Assembly: GCA_037044905.1 (NCBI GenBank)
Contig: JBAOKB010000170.1
Coordinates: 310,001-374,000, forward strand
Reading direction: 5' to 3'
Length of the DNA stretch: 64,000 nt
Source of the DNA: Hortaea werneckii
Taxonomy: Eukaryota > Ascomycota > Dothideomycetes > Mycosphaerellales > Teratosphaeriaceae
The translations under genes and the position numbers were made by a program. Under the pieces are notes generated by a model. The model did not search any database, was not told the DNA's origin, and worked only from the letters and a program-made list of their open reading frames with translations. Shown here piece after piece: positions 1 to 11,487 of the stretch (position 1 is its first letter; every line of letters begins with the position of its first letter).

Positions 1-3000
1 AACCGTTCCAGCACCAAACGCAACTTCTCCGTAAAAGCACTCCAGACTTCTTGTCCTTCTTGTCCTGCAAAAGGCTCCTCCCCCTTATTCTCCCCTCCTC
101 GTCCTCCTCCGCTTATCAACCCATCCTCATCCAATATGTCCCCCTTAGCCGCTGAGGAACCTTCATGAGAGCCATTGCCGACGCCGCCGCTGCTATTGTT
201 CATCATCATCCTATCGACGCGCTGGTGGTATACTACGAATTCCTCGACGGCTTGGACTAGGATCTCTAGCCCTCCTCCTCCTTCTTGCCTTCCAGATGAA
301 CCTTCCCCTCTCCCTTCTTTCCTCTTGTTTCCCCTCTGCTGCTGCTGCTGCCCCACATCGCTCTGGCCATTACCGTCTCCCGCCTTCCCGTCGGAGTGTA
401 GATGTGATGCTACGAAATGTCTGATCTCCTCTCCTCCCACCCCGGTATTTGCTTGCGAAGAAGAAGAAGAAGAGGGGAAACGAACAACACTTCCCCAGAA
501 ACACGGCCAGGTAACCCCACGCGATATTGAACCCTACCTCCCCTTCTCCGCTCTTCTTCTCGCGCTGCCTCCTCCTCACCGCTACCCTGCTGTCCCTGCT
601 GCGCCCCTTGCCGCCGAAGGCCCTCACGCTCCTGATCTCCAGCAGCCTCCCCCGACAAGCTCTCCCCCTTGCCTACGCGAGCAGGATGCCCTTTCCCGCC
701 CTCGTCGGGAGGAGGGGAAGAATCGAGTTCGCGATCAATCCGCACGCGCCCGGATTGGAAAACCCCGATCAACCGGGCGAAGAGGGCGGACAGCGGATCG
801 TGTGGGTCTATGAGGAGGGAAGGAGGAGAGAAGTTGCTGAGGTGGTGATGCCGTGGTCGGAGGAGTCGGTGGTCGTGAGATTGATCGCGATGCCCAGGGC
901 GAGGATGAGGAGGAGGTCGAGGGTGAGTGCGCGGGAGGTTGGCGTCGGAGGAGATTGCTGGGGTTTTGAACCCGGGGATCCAGTGGAAGAGGAGGATGGT
1001 GATGGGCGCGTCCAGGGCCAGGAAGGAGGCGTAGATGGAGGAGAGCAAGGCGGAGAATGTTTCCCGCGTGGCGAAGAAGGCGCAGTTCCGGGGGTGGTCG
1101 GTGGTGAGGTTTAGGGTAAGCCGGTAGAGGAGGAAGAGGGTATGTTGCTGTTGTTGTTGCTGCTGCTGAGGAAGATTTCCTTGTCGAGGTTGCGAGGGCT
1201 TGGATGATGATGGGGATATTTCCGTGCCAGCGGTAGCCAGACGGGGGAAGAGCGCGGCAAGCCGACGAAGCAATGGTTCGGGCCATGCGAGAGCCAGTGC
1301 AGATGTGAGAGTGATTCGAGGAGGGAGATGGCGGTGCAGAGATCCACGTCACCGTCCTGCTCATCCCCGACATTGTTGTCGGATGGATCGAGGAGGACCT
1401 TCTCCAATTGCTCCTCAGAGAGGAATTCCCTCCTGTCCCCTTCCCTTCTCGATCGCCTGACCAGCAATTCCAGCGCCTTGAGACACAAGACCCTCATTGT
1501 CATCTTCTCCGGCGCACCTGACTCTTCGCCCGATCACCACCAGCATTACCTACCAGAGTCCCAAACGGCGTCCAAACCGCGTAAGATCTCGACCACTTCT
1601 CCAAACTTCCCCATCATCGCCTCATCCAACCCCATCCTCCTCTTCCTCCCAGTCAACCCATCAACATCCGTCTTCCTCCCCAACCGAGCAACCAACCATC
1701 CCACAACCCCCTGGTGCCCCAATTCCCTCAGAACATGCACCGACGTCTCGGGACTAACCAACAAAGCCAGCAAACACGCCACAAGGGCAAAATCCCCACA
1801 TCTTCCACATCGTCCCCTTCCTCATCATCATCTCCCCTCCCAAACCCCCTCTTACCCCTCCTCCCCACCTTCCTCCTTTGGACCCCTCCCCTCCCCTCTC
1901 CCCGTCCCGCTGAGAAAAGATCCCAACCAACCTGCTCTCAAACCCCTCCGCCAAAAACCGCCCAATATACCCCTCGTCTCCCTCCTTCGTCCTCTTTTCC
2001 TTCAATTGCCCCTTCCCCACACCCCCACCCCCACCACCCTTCCCCGCACCCGCAACATCCAGCAGAAAAGAACCTCGCAAGCACGACCAACGCCCTGGAC
2101 CTCCGGCCCCTCGCCTCCTCACCCGGATCCGCCTCGGGCTGCACCGGGCCCTGAATCGCTATCGTCGCCGTCGCGGCCGGCGGGGGAGGAGGAGGAGCGA
2201 ACGTGATCTCCTCCAACAACCCCTCGACCTCGCGACAGAACCGCGCGTTTTGGCCGCTGGCGCGGAGTTCGTGGATGGTTCTTAGCCGGGCGGGTCTGGG
2301 TTTCTTCCCACCTCCAACAATACCAGCGGTAGCTTTCCCGGGATATCCGGTCCCGCTGGCGTCGACACTAGCCTCCTCGTCGGAGTCGGAGTCGTCAGTA
2401 AAATTCAGATCGAGAGGGTTCGGGTGAGGGTTTTGGGACGTGCTGGCGCCTCTGTTCGAGGCGGTGGAGGGTTTGGGGCGTTGTTGCGGGGTGGTGGTGG
2501 AGGGGAGAGAGAAGAGGAGACCGTCTTCGAGGTTGTCTTCGGGCAGGTAGGAGCGGGTGCGGGCGTAGGTGATTTTGGCTCCGGTTGCGCTGGCCGTAGG
2601 AGGAGCGGTTGCAGCGGTCTTGTCGAGAGGTGGGTGGGGGTGGTGTTGGGTTGTGGAGAGGTTATTGGGTATGTTTGTAGATCCGGTTGATGTCGCTCCT
2701 GTCGCTTCTTCTGGAGCAAGCGTGCTGATCTCCTGGCTGTCTGTAGGTCGAATGTGAGGTAGAGGCTGAGAGGAAGAAGAGAACTTCACGTCCTCCATCT
2801 CCTCATCTTCATCTTCCTCGTCCTCATCTTCACTCACTCTGGAAGCTTTCAATCGATCCACCAGCTTCACTCTTTTCCTCCCTCCATCCACCAGTCCGGA
2901 TACATCCGATTGTGACTTGGCCAGCAAACCCGGCTGTCTTTTCCCGTTCGCACCAGAAGAAGCTGCCGTGTCCCCATCATCCCTCTTGCCCTTCCCCGTC

Positions 3001-4378
3001 AACCTCAAATCCCTCATCGCGAGCGAACTCGGCGTAGGCGCTTCATCGTAAGGCACCGGATCATCACAAGGGAGAATGTGACTCCAAAGTCGTTTCTGTT
3101 TCGGGGTCAAAGTCCCCGTCTTAGTGGATCCGGCAGGGCTTGCAGCAGCTGAGGAAGATGCAGGACTTGAACTGTCGTCCCTGACTGGTGCTGTCTCTGC
3201 TGGAGTCTCGCTCTGACGGGCTGAAGTGGAAGGAAGGCGGGGAGAAGCAGCTCCTGATGAGCGGGAAGGGGCGGAGGTTGGTGTATCAGTCCCGGGGCTG
3301 TCTTGGGGAAGCATCTCCATGAGTCGGCCTGGGGCAGAAACGCCTTTTTGCGCTGCTGTGCGGCGAGCCGATGATGAGGGAAGTTGACCTTGACGGGAGC
3401 GATTTCGAGGGGCGGTGGAATTCGTTCTCGATGGACGTTTGCTTATCGTTTGCTGTTCTTGGTCGCTGTGGTCGGGCAGGTCGAAAACACTCATTTCGGT
3501 GCGAGCAACGGAAGGTTGAGAGGGAGGAAGTTCACAATCCGGCGCGTCACTCATCTCCACGTCTGTGACCGTCTCCATCTTCGTAGGTGGTGATCTTCGC
3601 ACGCGCTTACGCGGGTTCGAGTTGTTGGGATCTGTTGCAATCCCGGGACGCTTAACCGCCGGAATCACTTCAGCCTGACTGTTTGACGTAGAGGCATCTC
3701 CATTCGCTCGCTGTCTTCTCGCTGCCAGTCTCGCTGCAGCCGTGGTTGGCGGTGGTTCGGCGGGTGACTGCGCTGGACGTGTGATCCCCACCTCTTTAAC
3801 ATTACGCCTCGTCTTTGTCGTACCAACCGCAGCGGTACTTTGCGTCGACGGCTTCTGCTTTGGATCTTCCTTCTTGGGCGTCTTGGTCTTCTCCGTCGTT
3901 GGCTTCAGCGTGCCCCTCTTCTTCTCCCACGGTGCCATGTCCTCGTCGGCCCCCCGATCATCTACCAAGGCATTTCGCTTGTTTATTTTGGGAGGCGAGA
4001 CCCGCTTCATAGGTACTGGAATATCCGCTTCATCGTCGGAGGAGGGCACATCGAAGGCATCGGGCTTCAGGGCCTTTGGCTTCTGGACAACCGGCTGCGT
4101 CTTTCTTTCTTGGGGTTTGTCTGTCGCTCCTTCTCTTTTTGCGACCACGGGATCGGTGCCTCAGGACTCTCATTCTGTATTGGAAGCTGATGCGTCGGGG
4201 TCGCTGTCGGCGTATTCGAGGGCTTAGTTGACGATGGAGGTGGTGGCGGTGATGCGGGTTCATCGTCACCCATGAAGTCGCCAATGTTATTGGCATTGTA
4301 GCTGGAACGCGAGGAGGCTTTTCCATACCGCACCACTTTCTTGGGCCGGTGGGTGGGCCTCGGAGTGAGGGAAGTCAT
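1..4378 (-). CDS. wapl: WAPL/Rad61-type cohesin-release factor, left-edge truncated and frame-broken
   Basis: Fungal WAPL homologue, the protein that opens cohesin rings on chromatin together with Pds5. The start at 4378 gives an N-terminus with VVRYGKAS, typical of the family. A long acidic and Ser/Pro-rich linker follows (about 4148-2700). The conserved part begins with TYARTRSYL (near 2560) and continues with IHELRASGQNARF and EVEGLLEEI (2285-2215). Later segments are ETSVHVLREL (1745-1715), LCLKALELLVRRS (1490-1450), LTLNLTTDHPRNC (about 1115), LALGIAINL (about 885), GYLAVFLGKC (about 500) and VEEFVVYHQRVD (about 220). The helical WSAFTEKLRLVLER runs off position 1. These segments lie in all three minus frames, so the reading frame changes near 4150, 2120, 1800, 1275, 930 and 600. 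Few of these changes look like introns; the one near 4148 sits on an A5 run. I infer the gene identity with confidence but not its exon map. Confidence 0.8.
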
Positions 4379-5257
4379 GATGTGGGTGTTGCGATGCGAT
4401 AGCGTGACTGTTGCGACGGTGGTGTCCCCGACGAAGGAAGGGCGCAAACGGCGTCTAGGTCGACCAGCGATGAATCACACCTGTCCAATCATTTTCGCGA
4501 CACTGCCTCCTAACCTGGAAGGTTGGCCTAATGCCCGCTGGCTGTTTGCATGTGAAGATGCAATGCGACTTGCCCCGCGAACGCGCCTTCCTTTTGATTC
4601 CGATCTTTCCTCCAGGTCTTTATGTACACTTCGGATCTCAGTCAAGATCCAATCGAGTAGTCGTGACGCGATCCAGCCGCGTCCTAAATGGATTCAAGTA
4701 TAAGGTAAGAATGCCTTTCCAGAGTCGATCGCCTGTCGCGAAACTCGACTTTCCACATGTCCAGTAAACGCGCGCGCGACCCAAACTCTCCGTCTCCCAT
4801 GAACGTCAGCCCTACAGTACCTTCAGGTAGGGTCGGAGCTGCGGACCGCGCCGTTTTCAAGCCACAATGGGCGTGCCGAGGCGAGCCAAAGCCAAAACCC
4901 CCACCAGGGTCCGAGCTCTCTGCAGCGCGCAACGGCGGACGGCAGGAGGGACGGGCGTCCGGGCAAGAAGCAGGAAAGCCCCACCGGCGGCGAAAGAGCG
5001 AAGTGCGTACAGTAGTCACGACACATGAGAACAGGCCGAGATAGGCTATCGCCGAGACGCTTTAGGCAGGCACGGTTGGCCGCGACTCCCCTCCCTCCCC
5101 TCCTCTCTAGGTCTGCTGTGACATCCATGGATTGAAGCTTCACTTCCTCCTTCCACTCTTCACCCGTTAAGTCACTTGCACCTTCCTCTCAATCCTCTCC
5201 GAGTCCTCTTTGAAGCAACACCACACCACCTTCCAATATACCTACCTTACACTCATA
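4379..5257. promoter_or_regulatory. Shared upstream region of WAPL and uracil phosphoribosyltransferase
   Basis: Divergent spacer of about 880 bp. I see no convincing gene in it. The stretch before the + strand start is pyrimidine-rich (5085-5240), as is common in fungal promoters and 5' leaders. No specific binding site can be named with confidence. Confidence 0.4.
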
Positions 5258-5998
5258 ATGGCCCCCGACGAGACCAAGCTCCAGCGTCCCACCGGCGTCC
5301 TCCAGCGCGCTCCCAGCGGCCACTTGGGTCCCGAGTACAAGAGGAACGACGAGAAGCCCTCGGCCACCGTCTCCACCAAGGTCGCCCATGAGAATGTCAC
5401 CATTCTGCCCCAGACTCCGCAGCTCATTGCTCTACTTACGTAGGTTCCAATCTATACCTATACGCCCCCCAAAATGACAACCCAAAGAATTGAAGAAAAA
5501 GAAAAAAAAAAAAAAAGAAAAAGACAAGAAACCAACAGTTCAAAAGCACGATAGAAAGGGTACAATAACTAACACGCCGTCGCTCTCCCCTCCAGCATGA
5601 TCCGCTCCAAAACCACCAACCGCGCCGACTTCATCTTCTACAGCAACCGCATCAACCGGCTCCTCGTAGAAGAAGCGCTGAACCACCTCCCCGTCCTGCC
5701 CTCCACCATCACCACCCCCGTCGCGGGCCGCACCTACGCCGGCGTCAAATTCGAAGGCAAGATCTGCGGCGTCAGCATTATGCGTGCCGGCGAGGCTATG
5801 GAACAGGCCCTCCGCGAATGCTGTCGCAGCGTGCGGATCGGGAAGATTTTGATCCAGCGCGATGAGGAGACGAGTCGGCCGAGGTTGTTTTATGATAAGT
5901 TGCCTGAGGATATCAGGGATCGGTGGGTGTTGTTGTTGGATCCTATGCTTGCTACGGGTATGTCTCGCTTTGATATTCAGTTTTCTTTTCTTTTTTTT

Positions 5999-6058
<60 letters not shown>

Positions 6059-6547
6059 AAGAAAAGGAGAAGAGAGGGAAAGGAAGGACAGGGAAAGGGA
6101 GGAAAAGGAAAGGAACAAAGAGAATTAAATAGGGAAAATAAATGGGAGAAGGGAAATGAAAAATGAAAATGAAGAAAAGGAGAAAGAAAAAGAAAAACAT
6201 GCTAACCCCTGTTTACCACTTCCCAGGCGGCTCGGCTCTCATGGCCATCGACGTCCTCCTCGGCAAGGGCGTGCCGGAAGAACGCATCCTCTTCCTCAAC
6301 CTCATCGCCTCCCCCGAAGGCGCCGCCAACTTCGCCCAGCGATATCCCAAGGTCCGCATCGTGACGGCGTTTGTGGATGAAGGGTTGGATGAGAAGAAGT
6401 ATGTCCTCGTTCTTTTCTTTTCCCTTTTATCCCGCTTTCTTGTATTGTTTCTTCTGTTGCAGCCGCTGACTTGCTGTCCCTCTCTTCCCCTCTAGCTATA
6501 TCGTGCCCGGTCTAGGTGACTTTGGCGATCGGTTTTACACTTTATAA
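5258..6547 (+). CDS. FUR1: Uracil phosphoribosyltransferase (4 exons, 255 aa)
   Basis: Converts uracil and PRPP to UMP in pyrimidine salvage; cytosolic. Exons are 5258-5439, 5596-5957, 6227-6398 and 6496-6547; the joined length is exactly 256 codons. The start MAPDETKLQR is the last ATG before conserved sequence. Diagnostic segments are FIFYSNRINRLLVEE, GVSIMRAGEAMEQALRE, the PRPP loop LLLDPMLATGGSALMA (split by intron 2) and the uracil-binding C-terminus VPGLGDFGDRFYTL. Intron 1 (5440-5595) starts GTAGGT and contains an A-rich run. Intron 2 (5958-6226) starts GTATGT, has GCTAAC at 6201 and ends CAG. Intron 3 (6399-6495) starts GTATGT and ends TAG. No frame break is seen. In fungi, loss of this enzyme is known to give 5-fluorouracil resistance. 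Confidence 0.95.
6003..6200 (+). repeat. (AG)26 microsatellite in a nearly pure purine tract
   Basis: A perfect AG repeat covers 6003-6055 and continues as an almost uninterrupted purine (A/G) run to about 6200, all inside intron 2 of the uracil phosphoribosyltransferase gene. The + strand, which is also the RNA strand, carries the purines. The branch sequence GCTAAC follows at 6201. Confidence 0.95.
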
Positions 6548-7279
6548 GCTCTCTCATACTATTTTTCAAACCATCGAACTCCTACCGCCCATCCCGTCGT
6601 CTGACGTCTTTACTACCACCACCTGACGGTCTGCAGCGTGGGAATCCGGGGCCAAAGGGTCGACATTGGCATGCGAATGGAAGCGCGAGAGGAGGCTGTC
6701 CAGATGCAACAGTGGGAAAGGACTGGATCACTAGGATTGGAAAGCGGCAAACAACGAAGTGCGTGGTGAAGAGTCACCGCGTCTTCGCAAAAGCTTGCCG
6801 GACGATATCTTCCCAATGACCTCCTGCTCATCAGGAAAAGGTAGAACGGATGAGCTTCCCAGGCGGAGATGAAAGCGACCTCACTCTTTCCGACGGATTC
6901 CGTGAGGGCCGTATACGCTTCTCGATGAATTGTGAAAATTGGGTAGAAAAGGCGACATGGAAAGCCCATTTGGATTAGAAGGTCACCAAAGGCAAAGGAG
7001 AAAGAAAGCCGAGAGCCTAAATCTTTTGCATAGCGATTCGATCATCGAATTTTCCATTTTTCTTTTTCATCTATCGTCCTCGTTTCAGTCTATAGCGCCA
7101 CTCCTCGCTATCAAGGCAGCACGCGCGTATAATGCTTTTATAGCCTCTACCCTTCTCAGACAGAGCGAGGCCGCAACCCTTCCCACACAGCAAGAAACCC
7201 AGCCTAATCCGTCATACTCCCTCCTCAACACTAACACCACCCCCCTCTCCAATGCCGCGTTTCCCCTCCGAGAGTACCC
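6548..7279. other. Convergent 3' spacer
   Basis: Lies between the stops of uracil phosphoribosyltransferase (+) and the ARMT1-like gene (-). It presumably holds both 3' UTRs. Open frames here are short, with no recognisable protein. Confidence 0.5.
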
Positions 7280-8929
7280 CTAACCCCTCTTCCCATCCCA
7301 AAAACTCACAACCGCCCACTTCCCACTCCACGCCCACTTCCTCGCCCCTCCCACCTCACCACCCCCATCAGCACCCGTCCTCAACTCCTCATCCTTGCCC
7401 CCCGGCAACCCCACCACCACATCCGCCTTACAAGTCCGGAGCGCCAGCACCCTCACCCCACTCCCCCGTTTCCCCAGCGGTCCAATCGCCTCCTCAAACC
7501 GCCGTCGTGGGCTCCCACATCGCATCCCCCGTCAAGTTTCCGATAATTCAAATCCCCCTTGAAAATCACCAACTCGCTCCCTTGCAGATCGGAATATAAA
7601 GATGGTGCGTGGTGGGGAGTCGCCAGTACGATCCCGCTTCTGTCCAGAAGGGATGCGGACGGAGCAGGATCTTGCCTCCGGCGTGTAAGGTCGACCAATC
7701 GTTGAACAGGACCTCCAGATCCTTAGTTTCCTGTTCCGAGAGCGGCGCGGGACGGAAGGCGTCCCCACCGTGGGAGAGTTTCTCAGTGGCCGAGGGGGTC
7801 CTCGTAGAAGGCCTTCGCGGCGTACAGGTTGTTCAGCAGCGAGCCGAAGTCCGTGGGGTGTGACATCCGAGACGAACCAGGGGATGTTTTTGGGGTGGAG
7901 GATGATCTGCGTCGCGAGGTTCGAGTGCAGCAGGTACCCCGCTAGCACGAGGTCGACGAAGAGTTCGAAGCCCGCGTTGTCGAGCACGATGTCGACGCGG
8001 CGGTCCCCGCTGGGGTTGGCGCGCTTCGCGGTTTCCAACGCTTGGAAGCGGCGGGGAAGTCGTTCACGAGGATCTTGTCTTCGTTGGCTTTGCGGCTTTC
8101 GGCGCCCTGCAGTTTCTGGATGTCCTCGTAGGAGAGGTTCGTGAGGAGCGAGAGGTCCGTGGCGTTGCCCCAGAGGCAGATCTCGCACATTTCGCGGAAC
8201 AAGGCGTGTTCGGCCTGCTCGCGTTCGGCGGCGGTGGCGTGGGCGATGGCCGAGTCCGGGGAGGAGAACTGCTGCGTCATGGCGTTGTACCGGGCCGCGA
8301 GCTCGAGGACGGCCGGGCGTGAGGATCGGAAGGTGGATTCTTTTTGCTGGAAGAAGACGTCGTAGCCTTTCCAGTAGGTGGAGGTGTTGAAGAGGGTTGC
8401 CATGCGTCGGTACAGGTAGCATTCGGCGTACAGCCAGGCGACGTTGAACCAGGTCGGGTTGCCGCGTTGCTCGAGCTCCTTGTTGTACCCGGCGATATCT
8501 GCGCCGCCGTCGTCGATGAGGGGACTTTAGAGGCCATGATCAGCAAGCAAAATTCCAAGAAGCAATTGTTGAGAAGTCGATATGGGAGGCGTACGTGAGC
8601 TGACGATCATGTTGGATCTCATATTTGAGTGAGGCAAGCCCAGAGACGATCTTCTTGCCTTCCGCAACCTTCTCAGGCTCGGAGGCATTGGTGACTGCTT
8701 TGTGGACATCGTCAATGGCCCCGGTCTACTGTGTCGTCAGCCTCTAAAATTTTAAAACGAGTGTGGTGGCGAGGCTAAGTACCAATATCACAGGCCACCG
8801 GTCCCTGGCTGAGATGAATCCAAATGAGTTCTTATCGCTAGTGTGAGACGGGGCTGGTTCATGTCAGCGTGGAAAGCAAATGCATGTGAGGATCGAATGT
8901 AGCATACGGGTCTTGGTATCGAGCTCCAT
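7280..8929 (-). CDS. ARMT1/DUF89 damage-control phosphatase, frame-broken
   Basis: Homologue of the DUF89 family (yeast YMR027W, human ARMT1), metal-dependent phosphatases acting on sugar phosphates. The start at 8929 reads MELDTKT. Downstream blocks are ARDRWPVIL, EKVAEGKKIVSGLASLKYE, GNPTWFNVAWLYAECYLYRR, EMCEICLWGNATDLSLL, RRVDIVLDNAGFELFVDL, NIPWFVSDV, LQGSELVIFKGDLNYRKL and RVLALRTCKADVVVGLPGG. These are the family's signature, including the Asn/Asp metal site in LDNAGFELF and the KGDLNYRKL loop. Likely introns are about 8595-8530 (GTACGC donor), 8770-8715 (GTACTT donor, TAG acceptor) and 8905-8830. The frame changes at about 8045, 7860, 7800, 7610, 7535 and 7520, each repairable by one base and mostly at short C, G or T runs. 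No in-frame stop remains in the corrected reading. Confidence 0.85.
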
Positions 8930-9264
8930 CTTCGCTCTTGTTTGTCGATAACAACGCAGTCGAGCAAGGAAGGATCCGAAGCGATGTTGGAAAATCCCCA
9001 AGTGACGTTGTATGGTCACTCATTACATAGCGCGCTAGCGTCAGATTTTCAAAAGCGGAACTTCCTAATTTGGGGTCCAGAAGCCGAGCTCGGGATACGG
9101 GGAGGTCATCGCCACCCTTTTTTTATATTGAGAAACACAATGTCTATTCGAATGTACATTGCTATGGTACATGTACAATGGATGAGATACACCGAAACAT
9201 GCCATTCCCAATCCCAACGCCCCCCGCAAGAACGCTTCAATATTTTACAGGTCTCCGAAACACT
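8930..9264. other. Spacer between MARVEL gene and ARMT1-like gene
   Basis: Both flanking genes are on the minus strand, so this holds the MARVEL gene's 3' UTR and the ARMT1-like promoter. I see nothing else in it. Confidence 0.5.
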
Positions 9265-10318
9265 CTACCGGAAATCAGCATGGTAGTTCCCCTGAGGAAA
9301 ACTCAGCCTGCCGTCGGCATTCTGATCGAATGCACCCGTCGGACTCAAGGCGCTGGGCGCAAGTGGCTCTTCGTAGATTTGCGGCGGCTGGGGCATCTGC
9401 ACGGGACCGCCGTAGCTCATCTGGCGTCCAGGGTGCGGGTCACTACTCGCCGCCCCACTCACTGCTGGCGAGGGCGTGCGCGCAGGTGGCCGGTAGCTGG
9501 TATCCTGCGCGTGCAGCATCCCGTGAGATGGTGCAGCGTCGTATTCGTCTTGCTGAGAGAGCTGGCCGTAGGCTTGTAGTGTATCGTTTGACGTGTTGGC
9601 GTGGTCGCCAAAGGGGTTGGAATGTTGCCGTTCTTCTTCATCCTCGTCTGGTTCGTGCAGGTCGGTCGACCAGGGATCTTTGTTGTAGTCTTCTTGTGCC
9701 AGCTGTTCGGCTTTGCCGTGTTGCTTGCCGTTTGGCAGCTCCCCGGTCCTCCTGTATTTGATGACGGCGTGTATGCTCAGTATGCTGGTGATGATGAAGA
9801 GTATGCAGATGAATACTCCAAAGCCGACGCTCGCTTTGCTGACTTTGCATCTGCTGGCGCTCCCGTATGCGAAGTTGGAACATGACCCTGAGCTGTCCGA
9901 ATCGCTATCGCTATCATCATCTTCCTCGCTCTTGCCTTTCTCTATCCCCTTCTTATTCCAAGTCGCCACTGCACTGAAAGCCGCGAGCCAGAGTATGCTG
10001 CAAAGGACATCGAGCGAGGCATATGCGTAGACGTTGGCGAAGCGCCAGGCGCGTGACCACATCGGGACCATGATCAGGTAGATAAGGGGAATGATAGAGA
10101 CGAAGCACTGCAATAAATAGTCAGTACCCGTCGGCTTTTGAATGCTGCTGCTGCCACACTGCACTCACAAGAGCAAACATGTACCCTGTGCTTCCGTCTA
10201 TGCCTCCCTTCTTCGTTAACACTGCCAGGGATAGGCAACCAGCTATGAAAATGCTGAAGGCTTGCAGGCCATGGACGCCCGCCTTTACTTTCTGAATGTA
10301 GTTTTGTGGTATCCTCAT
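9265..10318 (-). CDS. MARVEL-domain four-helix membrane protein (2 exons, 330 aa)
   Basis: Exons are 10318-10169 and 10107-9265, with a 61 bp intron (GTGAGT donor, GCAG acceptor). The N-terminal half has four hydrophobic segments: AFSIFIAGCLSLAVL, CFVSIIPLIYLIMVPMW, LDVLCSILWLAAFSAVATW and FGVFICILFIITSILSIHAVI. Between helices 3 and 4 is an acidic Ser/Asp loop with two Cys, as in fungal MARVEL proteins. The remaining 150 residues are a hydrophilic, Pro/Gln/Ser-rich cytoplasmic tail with an NPF motif (NPFGDH), possibly an EH-domain ligand. The family acts in membrane apposition and vesicle traffic, but this member's own function is unknown. The start is the first Met of the MRIPQNYIQKVK leader. 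Confidence 0.85.
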
Positions 10319-10871
10319 CTTGCCTACGCGTTTCGGTCGTATGGCATCGATGTCCTGTCGACGGGTTTGGAAAGGTATTCTTGCTCTCGAATTTGCTTAT
10401 GGCGACAAGGCTGAGACAGTTCACAGCCCCGTTGCGGCCACGTCAAGACGCCGAGGGTTGGTCTTGGCTGGTTAATGGTAGACCCGACGCAATGTGAGAC
10501 TTCCAGCTCATGCTCTTCTTGGTGGGCGCATGTTTGAGGGGTCAGCAACCCTTACTGTGATTGCTTCTGCTATTGTGAAACAAGTGATCGTCAAATCGGG
10601 TGCGCCGAATGATTGCATCGGTAAATAGCAACCACAAGCAGTTGCGGAGGCGAGACGGGCCGTTGCATGTGGGAGCCGCCGAACAGGGTCCAAACGTGTG
10701 CTATTCAGTGATCGGTTGCGTGGAATGACAGGTTGCAATTCATACATCCATATACGCAACGCGCTCGACTCACATACTCCGAAGTAATCTAAAATTTGGC
10801 GCAGGAGATTCAAACCGTGTTTGCCGCTCTACGGGATACTAGAAAGACTTCGAGCACACAAACCAGCAACG
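10319..10871. promoter_or_regulatory. Divergent promoter of MARVEL gene and SEC72
   Basis: A 553 bp spacer between two starts pointing away from each other. No gene or clear motif recognised. Confidence 0.4.
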
Positions 10872-11487
10872 ATGGAGGCCGACGAGACATTCACCCAGAT
10901 CCCACTCTCTATAGATCCTTCAACCAAAGCCATATCCACATCCGACTCCTCCCTGCACTGCCGAGATCGACGAACTCAACCAGCTCCACCGCGCCATCAT
11001 CGGACTCGACACCCCCAATGGCGTACCCCCACCCCCCGCGCCCGTCAACCCTAAACGTTCCGTGCAAATAACGAAGATGCGAGAATCCGGCAACGCCTCC
11101 CTGAAAAAGGGCGCCTACCAGGAAGCAGTGAAGATGTACGACATGGCCATGCGGATGGCGATGGACCGACCGCCGTTCGAAGCGAGCGGACTGGTCCGGG
11201 AAGAGCTGTGCGCGCTGTACAACAACCGCGCGCAGGCGTACATGGCGCAGCAGATGTGGCCGGAGGCCGCGGTGGATGCCGAGAGCGCGGTGGAGATGAA
11301 GCGGATAGGGAATATTAAGGGGTGGTGGCGGCGGGGCCAGTGTCTGCGGGAGATGGGCAGGATGGAGGAGGCGAAGGATTGGGTTAGGCAGGGGTTGGAT
11401 TTTGAGAGGGCGGGCCCGGAGAAGCAGCAGGTTGGCGAGTTGGAGGCTTTGCAGAGGGAGATTCTTAAGGCTTTGGAGAAGTCATGA
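10872..11487 (+). CDS. SEC72: SEC72-like subunit of ER post-translational translocon, one frame break
   Basis: Fungal Sec72 binds Sec63/Sec71 and uses a TPR domain to receive chaperone-bound precursors at the ER membrane. The start MEADETFTQIPLSIDPSTKAI matches the family N-terminus. The frame must then shift by one base near 10950-10963, giving EIDELNQLHRAIIGLDTPNG and PPPAPVNPKRS. The TPR block reads KMRESGNASLKKGAYQEAV, LYNNRAQAYMAQQMWPEA and GWWRRGQCLREMGRMEEA, then the end helix GLDFE. The corrected product is about 204 aa, the usual size. There is no membrane segment, as expected for Sec72. No intron signals surround the break, so it is a one-base indel, real or artefactual. Confidence 0.85.

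Noticed and set aside
1328..2206. 292-aa Pro/Ser-rich + strand ORF
   Set aside because: It is antisense to conserved WAPL segments; its composition is the reverse of G-rich WAPL codons and it has no domain.
5597..6166. ORF with Arg-Glu repeats after the uracil phosphoribosyltransferase core
   Set aside because: Translation of the (AG)26 intron; the spliced frame gives the correct family C-terminus.
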